DNA of 64,000 bases, taken from the NCBI GenBank assembly GCA_037178975.1, contig JASJZH010000003.1, positions 6,758,001-6,822,000 on the forward strand. Direction: 5' to 3'. The notes beneath the pieces are model-generated. The model worked only from the letters and a program-made list of their open reading frames with translations. It ran no database searches and was not told where the DNA came from. Position 1 is the stretch's first letter; each line of letters begins with the position of its first letter. Both the position numbers and the translations under genes were made by a program. This document shows, piece by piece, positions 11,402 to 24,600 of the stretch. The DNA comes from Oscheius tipulae (taxonomy: Eukaryota > Nematoda > Chromadorea > Rhabditida > Rhabditidae).

Positions 11402-12109
11402 TTACAAATGGCTCGGATCGAGGACCCAGTCGGGAAAGCAAGAATTCCCCTGCTCGAGGACCTCCTCGAAGAATTTCAAGACATGACAGACGACCTTGGC
11501 TCGGCTCTTCGACGGATGAGTCTTCAGATGCTGCTGGACGATGGTCTCGTCGAAATCGTGGGTGTAGTCACAAGCTGAGCATCTAAAAGATGACGGATGG
11601 TTTCTTACAACACGTGATTTTTGTTTACAGATTAGTGATAACCGCTATCAGGTGGCTCTACTGACGACTTCCAGAAACTGCATTTAGGGGAGGGCAAGGG
11701 GCGAAGACCAACAGGAGCTTGTTGATCAAAACAGGTCTCTAATCTATATCGCTTACGGGATGGTTTGTATTCTTTACACTCGAACTGGGGTCGAATTCCA
11801 AATGGACCTCTTCCCGCCCAATGAATATTTGGCGGCGTCAATATTCAAAACTTGAGGACTCACCCATAGCCCGTCTTGTTCATATGCTTCTCCAGTGTAT
11901 GAGCCAGTCTTTTCTTTCTACTGACAGCAGCTGAACAGATCTTACACTTGGTCCGTCTGCCTTCGTCGGAGATAGTGATGTTTGACAGGCGTTTCGGTCT
12001 TCCGGGGAAGCATTTGTCGTGAAGGGCCGAGAAGTCCGCGCGTCTGGCAACGACATTGGCTATGGGCTCGAGGTCCTGAAAAGAAGTTAGATTATAGAGA
12101 CAGGGAGAG

Positions 12110-12141
<32 letters not shown>

Positions 12142-15100
12142 TGGTACTCACATCATCGTTGTGCTGATTCCTGATGTGTCTTTTGACCAGACGAGACTCC
12201 GGAGCACCATAGTCACAGAGTGGACAGACATGGAGCTGAATCTTTAAGTGGTTCTCGGCAATGTGTCTCGAGGTCTGTCGGACTTCCTCATCACAGAGTC
12301 GACATCTGTTGAAGTCTTCCATTGCACTGGCCGGAAGTTTTCTGTTGATCCATCCCGGGAAACAGCGCTCGTTCCACTCGGCGATGGCTTCGCTGTGCTG
12401 CAGGAGATTGGCTTTGGGCAGGAGGTCAGGCTGCTCCCGATGGGTGTATTTGATATGGGCTCGGACATCCGAGGAGCAGGCGTGATGAGCAAAATCACAC
12501 AGGGGACACTCGTAGAGACGAGCCTGCTTCAGATGATGGCGGTAAACGTGAATCTGTCGGTCTTCGGTCTTCATCTCTTGGAAACATTCCTGACAAGTCA
12601 CCCGGCAGTCATCGACAGCAGAAACCTCTCGTTTTTTCTCGAAAAGTCCAGGCTTCATCTTCCTGTTCGGGAAGCATTCTTGGAACTTGAGCTGGACGTG
12701 TTCGGGATTGTTCTCGAGGCTGGAGACCGGTTCCAGGTGAGGAGCATCGTGCATTTTGGCCAGATGGGCCTTGACCTCGTAGGCTTCCGACGAACCTCCC
12801 TCGTCGCAGATCGGACAGGAGAAGAGCGGAATCTCCAGATGATCCTTGGCCACGTGTCGTAGGAAGTTCGAGGTGGGCTTGAACTCCTTCAGGCAGAGCT
12901 GAAAAATTGTTTGGCGTCTCTTTCAACTGTCTACTGTTTCTCTCCTCTCTCTCTGTCTACTGTCTACACTGAATTTGGTAGAAACAGCAAGCATCCTTTC
13001 TAAAATGTTTCAGTAAAAACTAACATGTCAAAACTTCCCAAGTCTAGTACAACAGTTTGCAATTTGTCCTGTCTGTAGTACAATACCAATCCCCTCAACT
13101 TACCCTGCAAGTCCATTCACTGAGTCTCTTGGCCGGGATTGCCTTGACTTCAGCCACATTCTCATCAACGCTCTCCTCCTTCATCTCCGACGAGGGCTGT
13201 TCTTCATCGAGACCATCCTCCGTGTTCTCATTATTCTCCTCATCCGGCCTGCCTTCTGCCCCCTTTTCATTATTGTCGAGCCACCAGAACGGCCTCCGGC
13301 GATGTTGCCATCCCGGGAAGCACTTCTCATTCAGAGCGTCAATCTGCTGTCTGTAGTCGTTCTCGTGTGAAATCGGTTCCAAGTTGGTGTCGTCCTTGTG
13401 CATCCACTTGATGTGCCATTTTACTCTGTGCACATCGTAGTTGGAGGAGAAGTTGCAGAGGGGACACTCGAAGATTCGATTGGCTTGCAGATGACGGTGA
13501 TAGACGTGACGTTGGCGGTCTGATTGGGCTACCTGAGATGAGACTGTGATGAGGAAACTAAGGAGAGAGGGGTACCTGTGCCTTGCAGACCAAACAGTTG
13601 TGTCGTTCTCTTGGTCGAGTGCTGTCACGAGATCTGAAATCGGATTTTTCACTGTCGTAGTGTACCCTTTGGAGTTATTCAAAGCGAATAGAATGGTAGG
13701 CCTCAAGACATGACTCCAAAGAGACAACTCTGTCTTGTCTACTGCTCACTGTGAACTGTGAGATACAGGATGGGTAAGGGACAGGATACTGAGAATGCGC
13801 CTGAACCAACCTGACGAGCTTCATCGGCCTATTGGGGAAGCATCTATTCTGTAGGTCTCGGATCTCATCCGCGTACAAGTCCAAATTGTTGATGGGCTGG
13901 GCGTCAGTCTCTTCCGGGTGGATCTAAACCAACACATCGTCTTGCATTCTCACTCTCAAACCTTATGAATATGCTTCATGACTGTACAGCTCTCATAGCT
14001 TCCAAAGTTCCGACAGACTGGACACTCGTACAGTGGTCTCTTCAGATGCTTCTGAGCGATGTGTCTGCCAGGATAGCGACTCTCCTCCCAGCACAAATTA
14101 CAGGTTCTTTCGTCGATGACCAGCCCTTCGGGTGGGGATCGAGCAGGCTGATCAGAACGATCCTCGTCCTTCACAATCGACTCATCCTCTCTGCATCCCT
14201 CCAGTTCTTTCAGTAGATCAGTCAAGTCCTTGGTCGGTGGGGAGCTGCTCCTAATGATCTGGGATCTGATCAGTTCAGTACAGTCTTCAGTCTCAGGAAC
14301 AGTGATAGTAGTAGGCGCAATCTCCTCTTCATTCCCTGTCCACCAGGTCGGTCTCTTCTGCTTCCATTCTGGGAAACACTTCCTGTTCCATTGCATAATT
14401 GAGTTTTTGTATTTGTCCTCGTTGCTGATCGGCTCGACTGTCTTTCCGTGTTGAGTAGTGTGCTTCTTAGCCTCCCAGATACTGTTACTGTTCACGTAAT
14501 CACATTGGGGACACTTGTACATGTCTTCTTGCTTTACGTGCTGAAAATATGAGTGTTTGGTTGAAGAGAATGTTTTTTTCTTGACATGTATTGCGAAGTC
14601 GAGCTGCTGCAAAAGTTTGCCACATTGCGAAACTCTAAAATGCCTTATTCTTCTAAAAAATCATCAAAACCAAAACAAATCCGAAACTATTCAACTTCGC
14701 GCTCAGACATTCAAACTGTACGTAATCGCGTACTACAGTAATGTGTTTCTAATGTAATGCAAAGTTAAATCTTTTTTCTCTATTTGCGTTTAAAGTCCTA
14801 TAACTGGCCCAAGAGCTTTAAGCTTTCAGCTCCTTGATGTTCTGCAATGTTGTAGATTTCGATCTGCTCTACAACTATGCAGAACATAACAAATTCCAAA
14901 AGGTTTATTGAACCCAAAAAGATAATTTAAACTTACCACCATGAAGACGTGTCTCTGTCTCGCTGTGTTGCATACTTCAATCCGACAGATCTGAAAAAAA
15001 CTTAAGCTATTTATTTGTCCCTCAAACTAGTGTACCTGACAGGTGACCTTGTTCTTGGCTTTGCTGTCCACTAGACCGTTCGGATGCGACACTGGACTGT

Positions 15101-15366
15101 ATCTTCCGCTCTCGACAAGCGGCTCCTCCTTGACCTTTTTTATAGTGACAGCTGTCTCTATCTGTCCAAGACTCCGTTTTCTACTCACAGGCTTCTGAAT
15201 CTGTCACTCTTTATCAATCTGTCAAGTACCGAACCTCTACTTCTGTAGTATTCTCAGTCTGGAGAATCTGCATGATGGCTTCCCAATCGAGCGCCTTCGA
15301 CTCATCCTCCTTGTCTTCCGGTTCAGTCTCGTCAGGGACATCGGACGAAGAGGTGGAGGACGCTTC
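11402..15366 (-). CDS. multi-C2H2 zinc-finger protein with repeated CFP(G/N/E)W modules
   Basis: Ten exons join in frame: 15235-15366, 15036-15194, 14937-14990, 13962-14540, 13811-13923, 13576-13633, 13104-13532, 12152-12898, 11864-12075 and 11402-11582. The protein is built from a repeated unit. Each unit has a Cys-x2-Cys...His finger (for example CRLCDEEVRQTSRHIAENH), then a second finger (CPLCD...VKRHIRNQH), then a linker with P-I and a block such as WNRKCFPEW, LNEKCFPGW or WNERCFPGW. At least four linker blocks are visible. The N terminus is acidic and Ser-rich and has a KRSLGQIE patch. It probably binds nucleic acid or other proteins in the nucleus. I do not recognise a named orthologue. 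The start codon is upstream of 15366 and not resolved. Confidence 0.8.
12117..12142. repeat. (GA)n microsatellite in an intron
   Basis: An uninterrupted run of GA dinucleotides, about 26 bases, sits in the intron between two exons of the C2H2 gene. Confidence 0.9.
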
Positions 15367-15781
15367 CTGAACATTTTCAAGGTTACTGTCAAGCCTTGCA
15401 CTCTCTCTCCCGTGTCCGAGAAAGACCCATTTGTCTTCTTTTTGTCAAGTGTCTAGCCTCGGGAAAGGAACCGAGTTCGTATTTTTGTCGAAATTTGTAG
15501 CTCTTATTGTGTTAAAACACTACTCTATACACTTGTGAACAAATTATTTACAAGAAAAAGAGGATCAAACGAAATTGGGCTGAAAAAATGCGAGTAAAGC
15601 TCTGAAATATCAAAATTTAGCTATTTCTGACCATTTTTCTTCTCTTTTTGTTTTGGTTTAACACATTTTATCACGCTCCTAGAAGTTATCAACTATTAGA
15701 CGCAATAACAAAACACTTGCTTTAACACTCTCTAGTGAGATTTCACTAGAAAACAGTTAATTAAACTTTTGGCAGGCTATC

Positions 15782-18290
15782 TTATTGCAAAAATTGGTTA
15801 AGAAAGGTCTCTCCAGGTTTATAAATTTCATTTTCCCGCCCAATCCCTCGAGCCAGTAGAAACCTTGGAGAGACTCTCTGGCATTGAAGGACTTCTCTCT
15901 CTGGTTTATCCCTCGAGAGGGAGACATGGCGTCTAATCCACTGCTCCTCTCTCCCTCTCTCCCTCGCTACCCGCTCTCGGAAATATCCATGACGAAGACG
16001 GCGGCCCCCGGAGTAGGGAGGAATGGATCGAAGAGGGAGAGAGGGACGCAGAGCCCGATAGCTCAACCAGAGCGAGCAGGACAGATGGCCGGTCACAATG
16101 GGTGGTCGTTTGACCTCAAGAAGACCATCTCCCCCTGCTACCAAACACACGCTGGGCGCAATCAACCGGCCCCATCGAGTGGACGAGGTCAGCGCTTTGT
16201 ACACGATGCAGGTGGCCCGCAAGTATCGTTCCCGCTGTTGCTGCAGCAGCGCCTGGGCGGGTTTGATCGGATCGCGGCGAGCGCTCGTTTCCTCGGAGAC
16301 GACCATCATGCACCCCTCGTTCGATTGAAGGGGATGAAAAGATGCTGGCACTTTGAATGGATGCGAGGGATACATTACTGTAGTACTACTGAAACATCCC
16401 TTTAGCTTCCCGCCCATTTTTCGGGTACACGGCAACACTTTTCAGTATTCTGTTGTTCTGGAAAGTTGTAGACTTCGTAGAACATCACAAAACTCAAAAA
16501 TTTGATCTTGGGTTCGGTTCGACCCTTGTTGCGCTGTTCTTATGTAGGTGCTTCCAAGACGATATTTTCCACTATCCGATGTTTTACAAAGTTGTAGCGT
16601 TTGAAAAGTACTTCAACAATGAATAACTTCACAAATGTCAAGTAGGTCGTCTTCTAATCAAAAAAGCACTAAATGTGAGTGCAACGCTGACCCTGTATGA
16701 GCGATCGCGGTAATCCTCATTTCACAAGACATTCTTTTCTGCGTTTATACTGTTCTGTATTCTTGTAGCCCCTATCGAAAACTAAAATTTACAGTACATA
16801 TAGCAAAGATTGAACCACCACTAGAGGTCTAGCGGGAGGAGACCCTTACCTGAAGTAATTGCCCCTAATAGGCCTGTACTGATTTCTAGGGGTCACTAAT
16901 TTAAACCCAAATCTTCTGACAAATTTCTGTTCTAGTTCTAAGACCCCTGAAAGGGTCCAACCCTTTCAGATGCCAACTCCCTGCCCCCTTCCCTCGTCTC
17001 CCAAGAGCTCTGCGTCTCCGTCTCCGGCTCGCTCTCTGCCTTGTGTCGCTGCCCTTGCTGCCGACGCGACCAGAGCGAGAGGGGTCAGCAGCGTCAAGAC
17101 GACTCATTTGGGCATCGATTGATGCCCCCGCTTATTAGGTGGGAACTCACTTCTGCCGTGTTAGATGTCCAGTCGACACACGACAAGAGCCAAATGTGTA
17201 GAGGGGTGTCGCCGTTGGGATAGAAAAAGGCATTCGCCACAATCTTGGGATGACTGGCGATGACGTGCTGTCTGCAAAGAAATTATTCTGAGGGAGAAGC
17301 AGAGGAATATGAAATGGGATTCGATGTAGCTTATGGTAAATTAGGCTCACTGTATGGGTAGTATTACATTAAACCATGGGAAAAGGGTTGTGTTCGAGCG
17401 AGAAAGAAAACTTTGAAAACGGTCAGTTTTGCGATTGTAAGCCTCTGAATTCGTTAGGTATGAAGTACCATCTCTGTGAGCCTACCAATCATCTATGCAA
17501 CCATCTCTATATATGAAACTTTAGTACTTGGTTACCAAACCCGAACCTCCAAAGCAGATCAGACAGAGATACCAAAGATGTAATAGATTGCTAACTGCGT
17601 GGAACATTAGATACCTAGCCTCCCCTGTTGAATAAAGTCCCTTGAAACTACAGACATTCTGAACTTGGTAGTTCTTAAGAAATTCTGAATTCTCTGTCTC
17701 TGTGAATATCCATCTAGCTACATGTTCAGCTTTACATCTTCATCAAGGTTCTTGGCTACAAAAAAAGACTGAAAGTGTTGTAAGTTGGTGTTTCACCAAT
17801 ACCTTCTCTAAATATATCGAGGCGTGCTAATAGTACATTTCGAACATGTTGTAGTCCTCTTCAAGCATTTTCTAAAGCTCTAGGATCTCCCTTCCCCACT
17901 TTTTGTATACAAAATACATAATCGAGACCTACCTCACGGCTTCCTGATCCACAAAATCTTCACTTTTTTCGACTTCTAAAATAATCAGTATATCCCGAAC
18001 CAGATCCTCATCTACCGTCGGAACTGGTCGTCGCTTCCTCCGGATGCTGACAGATGAAGCACTCGAGCCTGGGCTGTCCCATCTCTCGCCCGTCTAGATG
18101 AGGCAGCAGCAGTAGTGGTGAAGGAGAGGGGGACGCGACCACGCCTCCTCGGTCGGCTTGGCCAAGGGCGCTTGTGGCCACCCCGCGCACATCTCGCAGA
18201 CAGCACGGCGGAGACAGAGACGCAGTCTCTCTCTCTGCAGCATTGCCGGCAAGGAACGACAGATGGGCGCTGATCACGTCCGGGGACCCA
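15782..18290 (-). CDS. unresolved GC-rich gene (candidate exons)
   Basis: On the minus strand three exons fit together well. The 18016-(about 18290) exon ends in LECFICQHPEEATTSSD. A short exon at about 17934-17988 encodes VEKSEDFVDQEAV, and one at about 17161-17265 encodes QHVIASHPKIVANAFFYPNG, DTPLHIWLLSCVDW and SNTAE. NGDTPLH resembles an ankyrin-repeat core, but one block is not enough to call it. Further GC-rich stretches (16962-17068 and about 15900-16330) are open in several frames and may be the 3' exons. Start, stop and function are unknown. Confidence 0.4.
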
Positions 18291-18382
18291 CACAATTGAG
18301 AGACAGAGAGAGAGGGTGAGAATTGATTCATATATTGCATATCAGGAATGTTTTGACAAGATGAAACCTATAAAATAAGAGA

Positions 18383-21207
18383 CTAGTCCGAGTCGGAATC
18401 ATCGGGTTCGGAGGCAAGTGTCCTCAGGAGAGCATGGTTTTCGGGAGGAGTGACGACGGAAGCGACGGTCGTTAGCCAGGTCTCTTCCCACGTCTCGAGC
18501 TTCTCGGTGCGGACATTTTCTTTCAGGGCGAGAAGATCCTGCAAAGTGATAGATTATAAGGAAGGTTAATTAGCCTCGAATGGATGGGACAATCGATTAT
18601 AATAGTGGTAAGTAAAATAAGTGCAGTGGAATCTTGGAAAAATTGCTGGAGAGTACTAGGACAAAATAAAGGTTTGGTACAAAGTTGGAAGGTTTGATGA
18701 CCCTGCTAATAGAGAGCCGTCATGGAATATGAGCTACGGGATACATTCACAGTAGTTTTCAACCAACCATAGACTAGTTTATGGGGGAAAATGCTCTTTA
18801 TATGTTCGACCGGTTCAGTAGATAAAAGAGCATTCCAGTCAATTTCGAAGAAGAAGAAGATACAATAAAGAAAGAAGTACTTACTTGACAATGATTCGGG
18901 AATCCGGTAGCCAAGGTCATCAGCTGGTCCTGTAGATCCTTGAACGAGTCGAAGAGATAACCGTTCTTCTTGTCCACGACGAGTTCACCAATACAGGCAA
19001 AATTCTTGGCCAGGACGGGGATACCAGAGCCGAACATGTCCACAACCTTCATCGGCAGATCCAGACCGGAGGTCGAGGTGTGAAGAGACACACCAATATC
19101 GGCAGCTGCCAGCATTTTCGGATAGTCGGCAGCCTCGAGCCAGGGAGTGATGACCTGGAAGTATAGGTATTCGAGGTAAAGAAGCTGTCACTAACCTTCA
19201 CCTTGTCCATATTGAATCGAGCAATCTTGTCTAAGTAGTGGGCTTTCGTCGGTCCTTTGCCAGTAATGACAAGCAGGATGGAAGGAAGACGTTTCGAGGC
19301 AGCTCTGGAAACGTTTGGAATCAGTTTTCGTGCACTATATAAAGTGCAATGGTGTGGCTTAATGTGTCAGTTCGTCCAAAGCAAAGCAATCTTGAACAAG
19401 TTAGAACCTATCAAATTGGTAAGGCGACAGTTTTTGAAGTTCAGCTCACTCTCTATAAGTACATTGCTCTGACTTGATTGCAATGACCAGAGCGACAGGA
19501 ATCAGAGGGATCGAGAGACATACAGTGAGAAACTGGTAGTGCTGTGCACAATTTGACAGCGGGGTTTGCAACTATTGACAAGGATCCTGTAACAAAGTGA
19601 AAGGAATATATGGACAAGATGAAACAGGGAGTGTCAACATACCGGGACGAACCTCACCAGACGTCCAGTGATTGGCCGCTATAACTTACAAAGTTGGATA
19701 TGTTGCCAATGCATTGAAAGAATATCTCACAGAATGGCATACAGAGACTGACTGACAAAAGATTACTGTCCCGCGGCGTTGGAAATTTAGAAGAGTAAAA
19801 CCTACGATCCAATGTCAATGTGAGCAATCTCATTGTATTTGATTATGGCCTCGAGCAGGATGGAGAAATCCTCATCCAGGGTCCAGCTTGTCGACGACAT
19901 AACGATCATCGGTCTATCCTCTTTCCAATGAACTTTTCCGTCCTTCATTTCGGTAAATTTGTTTGCTAAATCATAGAAATTGGTAGAAAATAATAGAAAC
20001 TAACAATCAGTCATGAGATCGACTCCGAAGATGGGATATTCCTGGCCGAGACGCATGAACAGCTCGTGTTTATCCTCCTCTGTCGTGTTTCTAACATTTT
20101 AATGAAGGAGGTATAAAATGAGACAAACCCAAATTTCCAGGACGGAGGCCGATCGTAGAAGACGGCCGAAGGAATCTTCCAGTTCGAGAAGAGATCTTTC
20201 TGCATGGCCTTGGTCACACAGAGACCGCCATCAGCTCGACTACCGAACCATCTCTCCAGACGGTAGATCCACTCAACAAATCTGGAAAAAACACTATATT
20301 GTCTCTGTTTGCTTCAGAGTGTAGCGTGTTATCAAGTATAATCTACTCTAAGCAAAGACAAAATCCCAGACAAGAACAGAAATAAGGAGAAACTATCATA
20401 GTCAGGACTTAAAAAGAAGAACCATTACCTCAGACGGAAAGTGCGCGGCGTGTCCTTCTTCTCCGACTTTTCTTTCTTCTTCTTTGCCACAGCCGCACCA
20501 GCCGCGTTCCTATCTTCACGTCTCTTTTTCCCACTGTCCTTTACCGCATTGGTCGTCTCATTCTGCTCGACCACCGGCTCCGTTAGCGGATCGAACGAGA
20601 TATTTTGGAAGCCTAATTTTGTTGTTTTACCATCGAAAAGGCCATAAATCTTACCATATTTGTCCCTAAGTATTGAATACATGTAATTGTGCCAATCGAT
20701 GACGAAATGAGCTCCCTTGAGCCGGGCCACTAGCCAACAAACCGGTGCCGTCGGGATGGCCGGCGGATTTTGCATGAGGATCAGGTCGCACGTCCAACTG
20801 GTTCTAAAATTCTCAATACAAATCGACAAAATGCACTAAAAACCGGAAGAGGAGCGTGAAGAGAAGAACCCCGAAGGTCCAGACGAGCTTCAGGAGCATC
20901 TGAAGCCATTCGGGACCGAAATTCACGGCTGGAGGAGCTGATATGGGTTGAATTCTAGAATTTTCTCGTCATTTTTACAGGAAAAATGAGTTAAAAACTT
21001 ACGTGATATGCTCATTTTCTACGATTTTTGAGTGCGGCTTGGAGTCGAGGTAGCTGACAACGGTCACGTCGTAGTTGAGAACCGTCGCGAGCGAATAGGC
21101 ATGATAGCACATTCGGGGGCTTCTTCCGACATCTCCCAACACGACGACGGTGGCCTTTTTGCGACTAAAAGTAGTTTCAGAGCAAAAAAAATACAAAAAG
21201 ACCTCAT
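18383..21207 (-). CDS. algn-1: ALG1, chitobiosyldiphosphodolichol beta-1,4-mannosyltransferase
   Basis: ALG1 adds the first mannose to GlcNAc2-PP-dolichol on the cytosolic face of the ER (GT33 family). The N-terminal [17 protein letters not shown], the ER-anchor-like [17 protein letters not shown], the QNPPAIPT and [10 protein letters not shown] blocks, and the C-terminal [18 protein letters not shown] are all diagnostic. The first coding exon is only ATGAG (21203-21207); the next starts TCGCAAAAAG. The last exon is 18383-18538, with an acidic tail (PDDSDSD). Between HNYMYS and the WYE-like block ([13 protein letters not shown]) there is a Lys/Glu-rich insert of about 65 residues ([11 protein letters not shown]) that the family normally lacks. 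Its start overlaps the stop of a short upstream ORF, and the KDM2 gene lies further upstream on the same strand, so an operon is likely. Confidence 0.9.
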
Positions 21208-21408
21208 TTCTTGACTGCAAGACTCTTTGAACTCGTGGTTTTCGGCGCGACCGACTCGATGGGGACCTTGAAGAAGACCTGACTATCTGGCAGCTGCTGA
21301 TACACGAACTTTTCCTGAATATTCCTTTGAGACAAAAAAATAAAGCAATACCTGACTACGATTGATAAAATTCTTGAGCTTTTCCTTTTCTTGCTCCTTG
21401 TCTACCAT
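21204..21408 (-). CDS. 55-codon ORF directly upstream of ALG1
   Basis: Two exons, 21352-21408 and 21204-21314, encode a 55-residue polar protein that begins MVDKEQEKEKLKNFINRSQ and ends [14 protein letters not shown] acceptor lies about 15 nt before its ATG. Its stop TGA (21206-21204) overlaps the ALG1 ATG (21207-21205) as ATGA. It could be a separate protein on a dicistronic message, or a conserved upstream ORF that regulates ALG1. I do not recognise the protein. A shorter out-of-frame ATG lies just before its start. Confidence 0.55.
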
Positions 21409-21610
21409 ACCCGCATCAAAAACTGAATTGGGCGGATTTCTGGCAAAAAGACACCATTTCGTAGGTATGGGGTTAGATCAAAACTTGGTTAGAGTGACGA
21501 AAAAGGCAAGAGAAAACGAGTTTATGAAACTAGCAAACAAACAAATTGTGAAACAAGAGAATGGGGTAGGAATAAATATGAGATCACAGTTCATCCCGTA
21601 GGCACTTCTT

Positions 21611-24600
21611 CTATTTGGCGAGACGCTTCGTCAAAGCGTCCAGTTTCTCGATCAGACCCGGGGCCGTCTTGACGAAGTAGTCCGTGTCGTAGAGATCCGT
21701 CTTACGCATTTTGGGCTGAAGAAACTGGGTTAAACATCTGTAGCCAGGGGTTTTACAAAAGTTGAGACCATGAAAAGTTGCCAGAGACTAATTTCGGGCG
21801 AATATTTCAGAATAGCCCGCTGACCTGGATGAATACGAAAAGGACAAATTGACCAGTGGAGGCAGACTAATAGAGAGAGGGTAAGAGGAATCATCAGCTA
21901 CAGTCCGATTGTATGATGGACATAGTACACATAGACAATGATTTTCAGGCACAACAGGCCAGTTAATCGGGCAGAACTCACAGTTGTTTTAACGCTGTCC
22001 GATGTCTCCATGGGAGAGTCATGAATCGGAGGAGCCTGATCGAAGGAGATGGATCTGTCACGAAAGTCGGGCCTCGAGCTGGGACGATCGGCCGATCCGA
22101 CCGAGAAACGCCGTTCGTATTCTGAGGGAGGAGCTGTCGGAGAGTACAGTTCACTGGAATCAGAAGAAATCATAGGAAGGGGAATGAACCAACTGTGGTA
22201 GTAGAGGCATCGGCTTCAGCGGCGAAGTGGTTATTGGAGGGAAATCTGGAATGAAGGATCCGCCCGGAGCTCTGGGAATCATGTGCTCCGAGATGAAGGG
22301 CTCCTCTTCGGCCGGTTCTTCCTCCTCCGTTGATTGCTTATGCTCCAGCTTGTAGATTTTTGTCGTTTTTGGCGGGGCAATATTCTAAAAAAAAACCCTA
22401 ATTGAATCAGAGAGCAAGGGAAACTCACGAATTTGGACTTGCGATAGGCACTGCGAAGCTGCCCTGTTCCCAGTGGCATCATCTCGTTCATCGGGTCATA
22501 ATGATAATCGTTCTCCCTGGCCGGGCCGGTCAACGGATTCATGGGCAGGCCGCCAACAAACTCCGGCTTGTCCTTTTTCGGATCGTGCTTCTTCTTCTTT
22601 TCCTTGGCTGAAAATGTACTTTTGACTACCCTATTTCTTCTTTCTGCAGAACCCGATCGCGCCGCCGAACATATATAAATGTCCTGATGGTTAGCGCGTC
22701 TGATTGTAGTCGAAATGATCTACGTTCGATCCTCAGAAGACGTTTCACTTTTCGACAATAGGCATCTTGTAGACTTTTAGCGTTTTTAACTTGTTTAAGC
22801 GCGTGTTCGATACCTAGAAGATACTGGCAACTCACGATTGATGGCCTCCTCAAAGGAAGACTTCTTCTTTTTCTCCGAGGATGAGTGCTTCCTCTTCGAG
22901 GACGAGCTAGATTTCGATGCCTTTGGCGTCTTTTCCTTCTTCTCTTTCTTCGGGGCCTTCTTTTTCTCTTCCGGCTTCACTTCCTCTTTTTCCTCTTTGA
23001 CCTCAGTCTCGCCATTTTCAGCCTCCTGATCTTCAACTGTCGCCTCTTCCGACTTTATCTCTTCAGTTTTCGTCTCATCGATTTCCTCCGATACGGGAGT
23101 CTCCTCCTTGACATTTTCTTCTTCCGTCTTGGTCTCTACTAAGGTTTCTGCTGATTTTGTTGGACTGGGCATCTGAAATGGGTACATTAAACGGACAAAA
23201 TCCAATATCACCGTAGTATTCATGACAATATCTTCGAAATAACCGAGCTCTTCACTGCGATCAGAAAGAACCGACTCTGGCCTCGATGGTGGGTCTTTCT
23301 GCTTGTAATTCGGACTGAATTCCAAAGTGGGCTGCAAACGAAATGGTTTAGCAGAAGGACTATATTTTTTACAGTTTTAGTGCGAGGTGGGATGTAGATA
23401 TTGGGCGGTTCGGGCAAGATGACTCCTTTTTCAACCTGCAAGGCTCGTTGTTTGCACGCGTGGCAGTAAACAACCTACCAACTGATTTCGTCTCGTTAAG
23501 AGAAGGGACTGGAAACAGTAGAGAAGGCTAGATGGACGAGTAATAACCAGGGGCAGTTCGACGCACTTCTTTGCGAAGAAAAAATCCAGCATATACTCGA
23601 ATCCAATGAGTAAGGGCTTCGAAATGGTGTCTAGCACCTCTATAAAGAATTTATAGAAGTTCGAAGAGAAAAAACAATGGGAAAAACGAGAAAACAACAA
23701 TGGCCTTATTTGGTGTAGGAATCGCTGGGAATGGTCGCTGCTGCGCAGAATTTCACGTGTCAGTCGCTGAGCGGGGGTAATTGCGTGGAACACATTGTGA
23801 AACTGCAGTAAAAGGGGGAGAAATAGTGGTGGGAAACGTGGTAATCAGGAGAAAATAAAGAATATATACTCAGTTCAGGAACGGGATTGACTGACGGCAT
23901 ACTGTAGAATTTTTCCTCGCGGGGCTCACCAGGCCAGCCCTTTAACATTTGGCAGCGGATTTTCGCAGTTTCTTATTCTTATTCACCAAGAAAAAAAAAC
24001 TACAGTACGCCGCCAGTTAACCCCGTCCCTAAACAGACTATACTTTCGCGCCATTTTAAAATTTAAAAAAGGCGGAATTATATATTTGAACATCTAAAAT
24101 TTGTTCTCAGAAGATCAGCCAATTTGCCTATTTCTCTCCCTCAAAAGTGTTTTACTCTTCCCAGCGCAACTATAAAACCCCTGTACACTGACAGATTGTC
24201 TTGCTATATGTACTCGTACTCACCCTGCTTGCAAATGACAGCCGGCTCCAGATCTAGAGGATCCTTATGATTGTAGGCCTTTCCTCGAGTCTTTTGAGGC
24301 GGTGGATCATAGAAAATCATCGGATCATCTTCCGGAATAGCTGGCGGTTCAGATGGAGATTTCTGGTTCCTTTTGAGCTTGTTTGTCTTGTCCAGCTCCT
24401 TGAACCATTCCCAAGAAATCGGGATGTGGTGTCCCTGCTCGGCAATCCAGTCTTTCCCGACGTACTGGTGGCTAAAGTGTTTTTTCATCTCATTCTTTTA
24501 GCTGATAACTTACAGAGGGTTCCTGGAGATCGGACCCATGTACTTCCTACCGGTACACTCTTCCACAATCTTTGCGATGGCATAGAAATGGATTTCCTCG

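Noticed and set aside
22681-22740. A functional tRNA gene
   Set aside because: The A and B boxes look right but the acceptor, anticodon and T stems do not pair.
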